A stretch of 64,000 nt of DNA from Apricaphanius iberus (Eukaryota; Chordata; Actinopteri; Cyprinodontiformes; Aphaniidae). The DNA lies in NCBI GenBank assembly GCA_028564705.1, contig JAPXFQ010001767.1, positions 124,001 through 188,000 of the forward strand, given 5' to 3'. Positions 45,284 to 60,000 of this stretch are shown here, piece by piece. The first letter of the stretch is position 1. Every line of letters starts with the position of its first letter. The translations under genes and the position numbers were made by a program. Below the pieces are notes generated by a model. That model was not told the DNA's origin. It ran no database searches and saw only the letters and a program-made list of their open reading frames with translations.

Positions 45284-45535
45284 TTAGCTGTGGGACTCCT
45301 CCACCTCCTCCACTATGGTCCGATAAAGCTGCGGCTGGTTTTCAACAACAGGAGATCCCTTCTGGGTGAACAGGGTCGGCCTCTTCAGGCGCAGGAATTT
45401 GCGGGAGGTTACCAGATCTCCGTAGCCCTTGGAGTGGGAGAAGGCGTAGCTGGACCGGCGGGTGCTGATGCGTCTGGGAGGGGGCTGGTAAGGAGCAGGA
45501 GCCGGCTGTCCCTCCTTGTGGGCCTTATACCTCAC
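45284..45535 (-). CDS. atp8b: flippase last exon (cytosolic tail)
   Basis: 252 nt, acceptor CATCTCCAG, 83 codons then TAA. It contains the [19 protein letters not shown] tail and ends [11 protein letters not shown] likely AATAAA on the minus strand lies at about 45265..45270. Confidence 0.94.
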   Translation of the reverse strand: MRYKAHKEGQPAPAPYQPPPRRISTRRSSYAFSHSKGYGDLVTSRKFLRLKRPTLFTQKGSPVVENQPQLYRTIVEEVEESHS

Positions 45536-48500
45536 CTGGAGATGGTTAGACAAGATGGCTTAAGTTCAGCTGACGAGTATTTACAAAAGGAGCTTTTTGT
45601 TGGCTGCATGTTTAAACCCTTCTGCTGTGCAAATATATGCTAGGTTATTATTTCGCAGCGTGTTACAGTCACTTTCTGTGAAGCTCTAAGTAAGAGAAGC
45701 ATATATTCTCAGTCAAAATTCAGCAGCTTTATCAGCTCCAGAAAGATATGTCATAAAAGTCATTCATGCAGTACTGCAACAAATTCCCATCGGTTTGTAA
45801 AACCAGGAAAAATTTAATACTAATAATTGAGGTTATTCAGCTTGAACTGCCTAAAAAAAGGTTAGGTAACGGCTTACTTAAAGTTATGATCCGAGCCTAA
45901 TGAAAAATTAGTGGACTGTGCTGAAAACAAAAACTAAAAAAACAACAAATCCAGAAACAAAGTTATTTAGTTTGCCATAAGAGAAAAAACTCTGTTTAAT
46001 TTTTCAAATTCATATTTTCGTTCATCTTATTTGTTCGTTTATAAATGTCCCAGTTTCAAACTAAACCGTTAGCAAGCCAAATATCGAGCTTGAAGCTAAC
46101 CACTTGTTGGGCACAGAGCTCTGTGAACAGCCAGCCTCTTTAGCAATGACCATCTGTGTCTTGCCGTCCTTGTGCAAGGTGTCAAAGGTCGTCTTCTGGA
46201 CAACTGTCCAGTCAGCAGTCTTCCCCATAATTGCGTAGCCTACAGAACTAGACTGAGAGACCATTTAAAGGCTTTTGGAGTTAATTAACTGATTAGTGTG
46301 CGGCAGCAGATGTCTTCAATATTGAACATTTTCACAATATTCAAATTTTCTCAGATACTGAGTTTGGGACTTTTATTAGTTTTCAATCATAATCAGCTAA
46401 ATTAAAAGAAATAAACGTTTGATGTATATCAGTCTGTGTTTAATGAACGAATGTAACAATCAAGTTTCACTTTTTGAAAGGAATTACTGAAACAAATACC
46501 CTTTTTCACAATATTCAAATTGTATGAGCAGCATCTGTATGTCTGTTCCTAAAAAAACGATTTTAAACATTCTAGCGTCACGTTTGTCTGAATAGTAACG
46601 TTGTCAGTTTTCGGTAAATCAAGTGTGTCTCGTTTATTTGATTTCAAAATTTCTGTAAGAGTTCTTTTTATCAATATATGCATTAAAAAGAGTTGGCAGT
46701 CAACATTTATATATATATTAGAGCTGAAACAGCTAATCAATTTAATCGATTATTAAAATAGTTGACAACTAATTTTGTAATCGATTAGTCGCTTTAACCC
46801 CTTAAGCACTAGGGTCCCCCAACTGGGGGACTTTGTGATTACATTTTTTTAACAGGCCTTAAACAACACTCACACTACAGAAAAAAATAGTAATAATGCA
46901 CATCAAATTAAACAGCACACCAAGCACTACAAGGCTATCTAAACTATTTTTACCAACCACAATCACAACTCAGATGTCTTGTAAATAAATATTTGCAAAC
47001 AAACTAATAAAATCATATATTTGTCAACTCAGCCGCCACATTTCTGGGTCTAACGCAACAATCCTCTGTGCTACACACAAAAACAACAACTCAAATGAGA
47101 GCAGAGGCCCAGCCGATTCCAAAAATGCCTTCAGCAACCAGCTATATGAAAGCACCGCAGAAATATGAGCCAAAGGATGACCACAATTCTCTTGTGCTTT
47201 CCTTGTTATTAATGAAAAGTTGAAAGTGATAGCCAAATCTAATGATTAATAGAAGGGATTAATCGTAAAAACAATCAACATATTAATCGTTTATGAAAAT
47301 AATCATTAGTTGCTGCAAAAATGAAATCCAACCAAATATCTGCCGGGGTGTATGTATATTTTTGAGTCTGTCGGTTTAATTTTGACATATTAGGAGAATA
47401 GAGGAAATCCGGACGTCAAAGTTCTCTTTCGTCAAAACATTTCCGTTATTTGTTGCATTAAAACAAGCAGAGAAAAACAACATTAGGGTCTGAATTTAGT
47501 ATGAGGCGACACAATAAATAGGCAGTGGATCTATATAGTCAGCGCTTCTCTTCGTGAGTGGCATCTCACCTTATCACTGATGGAGGGTCGAAGCTGTATG
47601 AGAAGGAAGCGATAGGCCACCGTAGGCAGGACGCAGAGAAGACAGGTCAGGAACAAAGTCAGCCACACGTTTGGCTGGTTCAACGTGTTCCTCGCTGTTC
47701 CTGAAATCCATTTCAAAACAGGTTTATTAAAACGTAAAAGATTTATATTTATGTTGTTTCTCCCTATGATGAAATCCAAATAACAACCGTGATTATTATT
47801 ATTTTCAGATGCCTTTAATGTTGCACAACAAGAAAAGATTAAAACAACTTTGTAAACCTAAGTCTCACACATTGTAATCCAGTGCCAAGGGAATAGTGAC
47901 ATCTAGTGGTCAAAACTCTGAACTGCAAATGATAGGCTCTCCCTGGCTCTCTTTCTCTCACTCCTCATTCTAAGTTTATCTGTGTAGTCATGCAGCCATA
48001 GGCTCAGACTAACCACATCTCCTCACTCTGCTACTTTCTTCTCCTACTACTCTCCAATTTGCCTTACTTGCATTTTTTTCAGCTTAAATTTGTTTTCTCT
48101 CAGTGTCTTCCTCTCCTTAAAAGCTGGGTTTCTGTTTAGCTGTGATGCCTACATATCTTATATCAGTTCTTCTGTTTCTTACTTCCTTTTTGCTCTGTAT
48201 GCTGAAACCCCAGTTGGGCAGATGACCAGGTTCTGGTTCAAGTGGAGGTTTCTTACAGTTAAAGGGACGTTTTTCCTCTCCAATCTCGTCCTGCGTTTAA
48301 ATCCCAAGCCGGAGTCTGTCTTCATAGAGTTTGCATGATCTCCTGATCTCTGATAAAGCTGCGGCTGGTTTTCAATAACAGAAGATTCCTTCTGGGTGAA
48401 CAGGGACGGCCTCTTCAGGTGCAGGAATTTGCAGGAAGTTACCAGATCTTCGTAGCCCTCCGAGTGGGAGAAGGTGTAGCTGGACCGACGGGTGCTGATC

Positions 48501-51007
48501 CGCCTGGGAGGGGGCCGGTGAGGAGCAGGAGCCGGCTGTCCCTCCTTGTGGGCCTTGGTTATCTCCAGCTACTTTAGCTTCCTCCCATATAAAAAAAACA
48601 ACCTAACTATTTGGGTGAATGGTCTCTCTAAATTCTCCCATTATTTTCTGTCCTGAGCTGTCATAAGCAGGTATAAAACAATTTGTATAGAATAATAGCT
48701 TTGTATTTTTGAGTTGTTTGCATGATTCCTCCTTTGTGCTACCGACTATAAATAAAGTCGGTTACTTAATGAAAAATGGGCATAAATCTATTCAATGTAA
48801 CATAAGTCACGGTTAAAAAATGCAGCATTTTTGTACTTTAGCATCAAATTTAAACTGACATTTAAACTGATTCACAAAATTAATTTTTTTTACTATTTTC
48901 TTATACGGTTGTGTGAAAAAGTGATCACCCTCTTCCTGATTTCTTTTTTCTTTGCATGTTTGTCACACTTAAATGTTTAGAATCATTAAACAGATTTAAA
49001 TATTAGTCAACAACAACACAAGTAATCACAAAATGTCTTTTTTTTTAATAAAGGTGTCCCTGTGTGACAAAGTGATAGCCCCCTAAACCTGATAACTGGT
49101 CGATCTGCCCCTCACCATTGGGAATCTTACACTTTTAACACATTTATTACCAACATCTGAATATGGACGCTGCTCATTTGACATGAAGAGTGACATCTGA
49201 CAGCTTCATATGTGCCCCAGTCCTGGGGCTGTTTTCACCTTCTTCCTTCCTTTTTTATCAATAATTTCTTCGTCATAGGGAGAAAAACATGATTGTTTAA
49301 AGATCTGAAACATTTGGTTGAGCCAGCCATGCATAAAAATAACAAATCAGGAAGGTGGAAAATACTTGTTTACATCCCAACATGCTTAGTGATATTTTAC
49401 CAGGGAACAAAATGCTGGAAAACTCATTCTGTAAAAAGTTAAATCTACTCACCAATGAAGGGGAAACTGGAGGTGAAAATTAAAAAAAGGCCGTTGCTGA
49501 ACATAGTAAATGTGAGGGAAATGTAGGCAGCTAAGCTGCCCCACAAAAAGAACTGATTGATAGCTGTCCAATAATAGGTGTCGAGAAACATCTGGGAAAG
49601 AAAGAAACAAGTTTTTCCAAACATTTTAGCTTCTATTACAACATCACAGTAGCAGAATATTTCCTGATGAGATATACAAACATAATTGGTATTGTAGTCA
49701 AACATATAATAATTATTAGGGGTGTAACAGAACACGTGTTCATATTTTTCGGTAAGTAAGAAAATAAAGACGGACAGAACCAGAACTTTTTCAGAGATCG
49801 CATCTTTCACCAGCAGTAAGGTCCATAACACGCTCTGACATGAAATGAATGACTCAACTGAAAAAACGACAAGCTGAACGGAAACAATCTTAATACTACT
49901 GGCAAAATGTTTTTATTTAAAAATTTCATTTCTAACCCCCCCCCCCCCCCCCATTTTAGTGATTAATGTTAAGGTAAATACGTTTATTTTATGATGTGCT
50001 AAGTTAGTGCAAGAATACAAACAGAATAGAATAGAATAGAAAAAAATCCTTTCTTGTCCCACACGTGGAAATTCAGTCCTAACAGCAGCAAAGAGTCGGG
50101 AAATATAAACATTAAGACTTAGAAGTAGAAAGCCTAATCTTTATACCAATATATTCATAATTGAATCTAATACTTCGGAATCCTGTTGTAAATGGTAATG
50201 ATCTCTGTTTTATGTTTTTACACTATGCAGTTTTTTTTTTTTTTACTTTTCTGTGTCGCCATTGACTGTGTTGTGCTCTTTCTGCTCAGTTTCTAACATT
50301 CTACTATAACTTGTTTTAGTATGAAATGTGCCTTGTTATACTTTGAATCTTAAAGACTCATTCACCGTAAAACCATAGTCATGCTACGCCCACATTCCCT
50401 GAGCCAAAGAATGAGCGATCTCTAGAGGTGGAGGATTTCTCTCCACCTTCTTGACTAGAGGAAATAGAAGAAAGGGAGCGGCTAATCTGCTTGATGCAGC
50501 TATACAGATCATTTACGCTGTTTACATTCATTAGATTGTGTTAATTATCATGATCCAAAGAGGACATTGCTCTAACTTGAATGCAGAATGACTTCACCTT
50601 CTCTGAACAGCATCGGTGTTGAGGCCTGCTGGACATCTGGTTATGGGGTTTTTCACCGTGAATGAATTATCCTCACCGTTCTCGGGTGGTCATGAATGAA
50701 TTGCAAGAGAACAGCAGAGACGAAAAACATGATGCTGCAAAGAGACGAGTGGCTAAAGGAAGGGGAAGACTCACTGTTCCAACATGCAGATGAATGAAGT
50801 AATTTTTACAAAATATATGTTCATTGCAATTGGAGATACTTATTGATAATCTCAGTTTTTCTTTACATGTAGATGCTTTGCCGTAAGAAAAGAGCGATGC
50901 AATTATCACTGTGACGAGCAGAAACTATTATTTCATTAAAGGGCCTATATCATGCTAAATCAAGTTTTTGGAGTTTTCAACCATCTGGTAATGCACATTT
51001 TATCTCA

Positions 51008-51042
<35 letters not shown>

Positions 51043-54000
51043 ACCACCACCAGAATGGTTTTTAGCTTAATTCCAACATGTCTGAGTAATTTTCCTAAAT
51101 TCTGCCCTCTGAGCAGCTGCCCCTCCCTCTAATAGAAATCGACTGAGTGTTCAACTAGTGACATCACTGGTTGAAAGTTGAGTGCTAGAGGTGTCTGCAC
51201 CGCCCCCTGCAGGCAGAGCGGCTTACCCCTGGTAGATTTTCAAACACACCCTCCTCCTTCTCACAGTTCATGGCAGCTTTGTTTTTTGGCAGCTTAAAAC
51301 ACTTTTTTGTCTGATTTTTTTACTTTCTCTGTGAAAACGCCCGTTTGCCTGCATGGATTACAGGATTTTATACTACATTCCTAATGAGCAGCAGCTGGAT
51401 CAAAGAACAAAGACGCCTGATGGACAGTAAGTGGCTAAATGCTTATGCTATTGTGTGTTAGCCATTTATCAAGCAGCTTATGTGATCTTATAACAGCATT
51501 GTGTGGTTAATTAACTGATCTGTAGCATCTCAGAATGTTCAGTAAACAGGTGCAAACACCACCCACAGCTTTTTTATATACTGGGCTGGAAAGATTTGCT
51601 TAGTGGATGCAGCTGTGTTGGTTTGGGCTCTGTCTAAATCCTGGAGTTTTAGCAACTGAGATAGGCTTTATTGACTCCGTGCAGGAGGCGGGTTTATAGA
51701 GAAACGAGCCATTTCACTTCGTAGTCTAACATTAGCTGCAGGATACAAGTGAAATTTCAGGACAAATTAATACTGTATAACACCAGTTGTGACTGTTTAT
51801 GATATATATGTCTAACCCAGAAGTTGAAAGCTGTAAAATAGCCTGATATAGGCCCTTTAAGGGACAGAGTCTAGGAGTATCAGTGAGTATCCACTCGATT
51901 CCTGTGGCCAGGGGTGTCAAACACATTTCCATTTTGGGCCACATCAAAATTATGAATATCCTTAAAGGGCTGGTTGTAGCAGAAAGTATTGATAAAACAA
52001 CCTGTAAGAAAGTATTAAAATATGAAGAAATATATCTCCCTGCATTCAACAAGTATTTCCTAATAACAAAATACTGAACATCTTTTCATAATAATGGTAA
52101 TTAGGACTATTTAAATAAATCTTTTTTTTTTCTCGATTTGACAAATGAAATACAATTTAGGCACATAAATAGAGTTTAGAGGTTCGATTCAGATGGATTT
52201 GGCCTTGAGTTTGATACATGTGCCATAGGCAAACCCTGGACACAGAGGGACAGAAAATGTAGGAGCTTTTCTGCCAATTGTTATCACTCGTATTATTGTT
52301 GGTGCATCTATTGGGTGCTGTTTCTCAGTAAAGTGCATTAGAATATCCAAGAAAATTATATCTAACCTAAAATAATTTTACTTATTCTGTTGGTTTACTC
52401 AGATGACAACATAAAGAACGTTTTTTTAAAATCTGTTAATGATTTTAATGATCTGCTTCTAGTTGATTAAGGATTTGGACAATCATTAAGCATAAATTTC
52501 ATAACTAAACGAGAGGTTGTATACTTAAAGATTTTTTGGAGAAAGCTCTTTGAGCTCATTCACAGAAGCCCGCACAGTTTGAAGACTGCTCTCCTTCATT
52601 GATTGTGAGAGTACGGAGAAGGAGGGGCTTATCCGAACATGATGCCCACTCAACAGGTGTTACTGCAAGGTTAGGAAGCTAACATGGTCAGAGCCAATGT
52701 GGACTTGAGCATACCAGAACCAGGATGCACGATACAGGACATCCAGAAACAGCTGTGATATGGCGCTCACTGGAGAGAAAAGAAGAGGACCCACGGAGTC
52801 ATCAGAAAGGTCTAATCCTTCTAACTTGCGGCACATCTGCCACCATGAGGAGTGCAAAGATACGCGCCTGGAGCAGCAGTGATTCTCATTAACAGTTAGG
52901 GGCAGAATAATCCCGTGACTGAGTGGGGACACAGGTTAGTCTACACCTGTGTTCAGAAGTATGGAGACGGAAGAAAGATGAATGAGGACAATGGAAAAAA
53001 TCTGAATAACATTGTAAAAAAGACATATTTTGTTTCTTATTTCATATATTCATTTCATATTACATAGTTTATTGATCCCAGAGGAGAAATTAAGTGTTGT
53101 TGTAGCTCATTGCTAATTAATTTTTCAAAGAGTTGTTGTAGACCATGATGGCTGTGGGGAAAATGGATTTCCTGTAGCGGTCTGTGTTGCAGCGAAACTG
53201 AAGAAGCCTCCGACTGAAGATACTTTGCGTCATAATCTCCAGTTTTTCCACAGGTGTCCCCAGAACAGAACCAGCCTTCTTTATCAGGTTGTTAGGCTGA
53301 TTGATTGACTGCTAAGTGTAATTGATTACTGCAAATCAATCCTTTCTGCCATTAAAACATGTTAAGTCTGGCTACATTAGTCTTTTTTGTATTGGTCTCA
53401 TATTTTATGAGACCGAAAGAGGGATTTCAAAGAAATTAATGATGTCTGTTAGCTCATTCTTTATAAGCCTAGTTATCATAGGAACTCTAGTTATAAAAAC
53501 GTTGTGGAACTTTTGAACTTATAGTTGGTGTAACAGGAAGGCGATGTTATTGTAACCATATATGCTTATAATGGGAACTGAAATGGAAGCTTTTAAGAAA
53601 ATCTAACTTTAAAACAAAATGGTTGAGACACCTTTAAAACAGGAAGTTTATTTCTTGCATGTGATGAGGAACAAATCAGCATAGACTGGTCAAACAAAAC
53701 AACAAGGCCAAAGGTGTTGGATAAGAAACAGGCTTCTCATGCCTAAAAGAGGAAGGATGTCTGGGAAGAGGGCCTTTTTTATTGTGATAGTCAATTTGGG
53801 CTTTTATTCTTTTCTAGAAGACGCTCTTGCAGTGTCTCCCAACACCTTAAGAAAGTTAACACCCTAAGATCAAACCTTATCCGGAAACAGTATTAGTGAA
53901 GAAGCAGCCTGACCAATGAGAAACACCTCTAAACTCAGTGAAATGTTAATTATATCCCACTCTTAGCCTTTAAGATGTAAAAAAGAAGACAATCTAATCA

Positions 54001-57000
54001 AAATTACACGCATAGAAATCGCCTTCACACATAACAGATAAGTTTTAAAGCGTAAGAGAAGAAAAGGTTGAGTTTCCAACAGGAACCATTGACCAAAGGG
54101 GAGGAGACTTAGGCTCCCCATCTAAACATTTCCAAACATTAAAGATGCTATACCAAATTTTTTTACAAGTTAGCTTAAAACACAAACACAGTCAGAACAA
54201 TCACCCATCCCATAGGCTATTACCCCTAGGCCACGTCCCGCTGATTTGGGAACATGCATCACCACAGCAGATTAGAGATCACAACACATTTCATTTTGAG
54301 CCATTTTTCTTTTTGGGACTGGTTGTTTGTCCTAAAGTTAAAAAGTTTAAGTGGTAGCAGCCGGCTGTTTCTCCTTCCCCGACAGTATTGAGTGAATAAC
54401 CTGTCTCACCAGTGGTCTTCCGTTGCAAAATGCAGCAGTTGTAATGAGTGGAGGAGCAACGCAAATGCAGAAGTGGGCTTGTCCGGTGAGACAGACAACC
54501 AGATGGTCCAATTGTTGTATTTGGACCGAGCCATGTTATTGGCTGAGGTTTTTCGACAACTGCTGCAGAACACCATAATTTTTTTCATTTTTCTTTATAA
54601 TCTCTACAAAAGATTTACAGCTATGTTGTGTTAAAATGTTGTTAAGGCGCATGAAAAAAAAAATCTGTGCTAGCTTGTTTTGGAAATTCAGTATAACAAC
54701 TTTCACAGACTGTTTTCAAGACATATCCATTTGTATTTATTTTTCTTTTGTGTATTGTTACACCCCTAATAAATACTATTATTAGTGGAGAACAAATCAA
54801 ACGTCTTACCTGAGCGCTGACTATGGTCAGCAGGGTGGTTTGCATCAACACAGCAAAGGACTGATGGTTCGCGATGTCTTTTCCATCATCTCGGACTGTG
54901 TCTCGCATGGCTGCCCACGGGATAAAGAAAAGGACCAGGGAGTTGTAGCAGCTGACTATTACACAGAGAACAAAAGCTTTTTTATTGAAGAACTGGTTGA
55001 GCTGGCCAGGAGAGTAGAGCTGAGGATACTGTAAACTCCAGCGGTCATTGACATCCTGCAGGGGAATGGTAGGATATCTTACCATAACACCGACTTTTAA
55101 ACACATTATTGGAGACAAATAACAATATTTCCCTTACCTGCTCGAAGAGACCCAAGGCGAGAACTGGAGTAGCAGTGTAAACCATATTAAACAAGGTGAG
55201 GAACCAGTCGTCATACACCGCCTACAGAAAGTAACAGTGCAAAAACTGTCAACTTGTGCTATCTTCATGCAAACAGCTCCAGGACGCCACCTACCTGTGC
55301 AGAGAAGCCGCAGAAGAAAGCGTACCAGAAGTGAACGAGGGTGTAGGTAAAGTTCTTGTAGAAGAAATATCGTAGGAACTTGCACATGCGAATGTAAGAC
55401 CAGCGCCCGTGCACCAGCAGGAGGCGCTGGAGGTAACGGAACTGGGCGAAGGAGAAATCGCTGGAGAGGACGGCTTGCATCCCTTCCTGTCCGCTGATGC
55501 CTACGCCGACATGAGCAGCTGGACGACAAAACAAGGAGATCCTTCACATTCTGCAGGATTCCCCGCCGCCTTTTAGGCAGACTGAAGCTGCTGAGTTTAC
55601 CCTTGATCATGCTGACATCGTTGGCTCCATCTCCAATGGCCAGAGTTACGGCTTGTTTGAATTTCTTAACCAACTCGACCACCTGGGCCTTCTGCAAAGG
55701 GGTGACCCTGCAGCAAATCACCGTCCTGCACATGCATGCAGCCCTCAGCAGCTCTAGCTCCAGGTCCTTTTGCAGTGCGTAGGCCTGAGGATGAGTTCAC
55801 ACAGACGGTTAACCTCCAGCTGCCCTTAACCAGAGTGAAGCTTTTTTCTCATTGATTTAAACCGGTTTTGTGTCTAAAAATTATTTCTTACCAAACTGTG
55901 ACCATTTATAATCAGGCCATACTCTCCTTCTACTTCCTCGTCCTGCACAGTCTGGGTCTTATGGAACCAAAGCAGGCCAGCTCGAGCTTTTATCACCTTT
56001 GGCCTCTCTGCTGATCCGGGAGACATTTTCCTTCTGGCTTTCCTAAAGATGAGAACAATGGGAGGAAAGCCAATAGATTTCATGAATAATCTTCCTGTTT
56101 TCACCAAAATTGAACATAAGTCAGGCATGAATAAAGTGTAATTAAGAAATTTCTTGTAGAATTGCAATTGTTTAAACGTAATGGTTGTAAAAGAAGCGCC
56201 TCATAACGACGGAGGTAAGACCAACCTTGGGTTTTTATTACTTAAACAGTTTAATCTTATTTGATCCTAGAAGACCAAAGTAGTGGTTGAGTTAATGTCC
56301 CAACAGGCCCAATGGAAGTTACACCTAATAATGTTTGTGATGGTAAATCAGAAATGGCCTCATCCCTGGATGATAAATGTGACTGTAGAAATAGAATAGA
56401 ATAGAATAATCCTTTAATAGTCCCAACAGGGGAAATTCGGTCATAAACAGCAGCTAAAGAAACAACAAATATACAACATATGTAACAGAAGAGAAAAATA
56501 TATACTGTATATACTGTATAATATAAATCCATCCATCCATCCATCAATAGCTTTCAGTTGATCCAAAATGCTGCAGCAAGAGTTCTGATGAATATTAAAC
56601 AGAGAGATCACATTTCTCCTGTTTGGGCTTCTCTCCATTGGCTCCCTGTTAAATCCAGAATAGAGTTTAAGATCCTCCTTACGTATAAAGCCTTTAATAA
56701 TCGTACATCAGAGATCTGATTGTTCCATATGTTCCTAACAGAGCACTTTGTTCTCAGAATGCAGGTGTACTGGTAGTTTCTAGGATTTCTAAAAGTAGAA
56801 TAGGAGGCAGATCTTTTAGTTATCAGGCTCCTCTCCTGTGGAACCAGATCCCAGTTTTAGTTCGTGAGGCAGATACTCTGTTTGTTTTTAAGACTAGGCT
56901 TAAACCTTCCTTTTTGATAAAGCTTATAGTTAAAGTGGCTTAGGTTATCCTGAGCTATATTTGTGGTTATGCTGCTATAGGCTTAGACTGTTGGAGGACA

Positions 57001-60000
57001 GACTGACCACTTTTCTTCACTCTTCTACTTTTCTCTTCTACTACTCTCCAGATCTGTTTTTTCTGTTATTATTGTGATTTTTAATCCAGTTTTCTCTGTG
57101 TTTTTCTCTCTATAGAAGCTCAACCTGGTCTCGTATTCTGTTCAGCTACAACGCCCCCTGCTGGATGGTGAGCATCGATTTGGATGATCCATGTCCTGTT
57201 GTAAATTTTTAACTTTCTTTAATAGCCTATATAAAGTACTCTTACAACAGTTATTGATCCCCAGATGGTCGTGGCAGATGACCGCTTCTACTGAGCCTGG
57301 TTCTGCTGCAGATTTCTTCCTGTTAAAGGGGAGTTTTTCCTCTCCACTGTCGCTACATGCTTGTTCAGTATGAGGAATTGCTGAGGGAATTGCTGTGGTT
57401 GGAGTCTGCATGATCCGGGCACAACCTCACGTCAACAACTTCATGGAATCTGCTGGGAAACTTTTAACTGACTGGAATGTTTGTATAATTGTACTGAAAT
57501 TACTTTTATTTGAGTGCCTCGAGATTACATCTGTTGTGAATTGGCGCTATATAAATAAAAGTGAACTGAATTGAATCCATCCATTTATCCATCCACCCAT
57601 CCCAGCATGTTTGCTTATCCTTCCATTTTGAATAGTGGGAAATGTGTCTCTCTGGTTGTAGGATTAATTTCTCCAAATTTTTTGTGCAAACAGCAATAAT
57701 GTATGACTTTTTTGGGGGAGCTAGTAATTAGGACAGGGATACGCTGTGTCTTTAAGTTTAGTTTCTAAAGCATGATTTGCATTTTTCACTGGGTGGATGT
57801 AGTAAAAATAATCAGATGGCCCATTAATACTGTACATGGTTAATTGTTGACTTACTGCAGCTCCTCTTTGACCCCGTCAGCTGTGTTAGCAGCAACAACA
57901 AAAATCTCCTTCATCTCGTCTCTCAGCATGTTGCAGGAATAGCCAATGTTCTCTGCCGTTTCTGTTCCAGAATGAGAACCAATATAAGGTTAATCTATTT
58001 TAATTAATAGACAAGGTCGTATAAGGTTACATCATTTCCTCTGCAGCTTTCAGCAACACCAACCTTGTTTGTCTCCAGTCAGCACCCAGATTTTAATGTC
58101 AGCTTTGGCCAGCTGCTCGATGGTCTGAGGCACACCGTCCTGCAACTTGTCCTCCACAGCTGTGGCTCCTAACAGCTGGAAAGATCTTGCAGTTCTTAGC
58201 CATCCTCTTTGGGAAAACATTTATGACATCCAGTGTAATTCAGAAGCAAATGAACTAACCATCAGGTCACTTTCGATGTCCTCGTAGAGTTCGTCGAGTC
58301 TCTCCTCTTGTCCCTCCATGGTCGTGCTGGCCGCATGGTGGCGCTCCATCCAGAGCTTCATGTAGCTTTCCTCCAGTTCCTTGTAGGCCAGAGCCAGAGT
58401 GCGAAGGCCGTCACCTGCGTATTCCTATATTGAGTATTGCAGAGTGGGGTAAAGCTTTCATCTTTTCAGACGTGAATAAGGCGGTTGGTGGAAACGCATG
58501 TCTCACATTAAGGTGTCTCGTGGTGATTTCCTTCAGTTTGCTACAGGAGGGGTGTAACCTGTCATAGATGATGGTGTCTGCACCTTTGCAGTAGAGGGTC
58601 ATCCTGCCCTGAGGGTCACGTACTGGAGGGGAGAGTTAGAGTGACAATGTTTCATAAATTTGACATGAAGAATCCAGATCTGGAACTGGAGGTCTTTTAG
58701 CTGTAGAACAGAAGGCTGGAGTGTCAGATAGGACAGAGACACAGAAATCTGTATCTATCGGCACTATGGACGAATTTTATCTTTCGCCCTCCCTGCGTCT
58801 TTTCCCAAAACTCTGTGTCCGTCTGCTCTATCTTGGAGCCTTTCTCTGCATTTTTTGCCGTAGCTTAACCAAAGGCCTAACCATGGAACCTGTCATCTGG
58901 TCTCTGAATGCAAGTTATCAAATCTTCCCAAATCGACAGATGAGCCGATCTACAATAGGCAAGCAGCTTGGGGAGAAGAGATCAACTGTTGGAGTAAAAA
59001 TTGATCAGTGACAATCTCCTTCGAGCCTTGGGCTCCATGCTAGATCTCACTAAGGGGGATACTGAAGAGATATGGGACCACAGTAACAAAGGCTACTATT
59101 AGTGACACACTACGTCATGATGTATTAAAGTCCTGCTTCCAGTCTCTCTGTTTGAGTCAGTAGGCCTACATCTAAAGTTTGTGGAAGACAATCTAAATGA
59201 TCCAGAAGAGAATCGCGTAGAGAATATGTGTTCAGATGAGACCAAAATGGAACTCTTTGGTATAAATCCTGCTCGCTATGTTTGGAGGGGGAAGAATGCT
59301 GGGTTGCATCTGAAGAACACCGTATCCACTATGAAGCATGAGGGTGGAAAAATTATGATTTGGGGCTACTTTTCTGCAAAGGGGACAAGAGGACTGATCC
59401 TTATTAAAGAAAAGATGAATGGGGCCATACATTGTGAAATTTTTGGGAACAGTAAAGATGGAACCAGACCATAAATCTTTAAAGGAATCTTAAAAAGCAA
59501 CTGCTTTAAACGTTTAACTAACACTGTTCCTGTCAAAATGGTTTAAGCCTCTGTTTCCACCCACCTATCACTGACATCCTCTTCCTCGTGTTATTGAAGT
59601 CTAGAACAGCCAGAAGTTCGTATGTGACTTTTCTCCCCATCTCCATGACGGTGATGGTCTCCGGCGTACGCGAGCGGAAAACAAAGCCAAAGTTCCTCGC
59701 TGCGGTGACCAGAGCGGCTTCATCAGGCGATTGAGCCTGATAGTTGAGTTCTCCTAGCAGACGACAAAGAACACAACACACACAGTGTTCATAGAGAAAG
59801 ACAATCCAGCTCAGGTTTAAGAATCAGACCCAAGACCCGACTCAACTTTCAAACAACAGTGGGCCGCTGATTCCTACTGACTGGACATTTACGCAGAAAC
59901 CCCCTTAAGATCAACTGAAATATAATAATAATAAAAATACTAATCATTTTCTCCTTTTCTTTAACCTTGTTTCCGCCCATCAGCCCATGCTACCCTGAGA

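Larger units (their letters stand above)
49715..54766. mobile_element. possible hAT-like element or composite of about 5 kb
   Basis: TATTAGGGGTGTAAC at 49.72 kb is mirrored by GTTACACCCCTAATA near 54.76 kb. The interior is non-coding, apart from other elements inserted in it (50940..51856, 54093..54121). These may be two separate insertions and not one element, as I see no clear 8-bp duplication. Confidence 0.3.
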
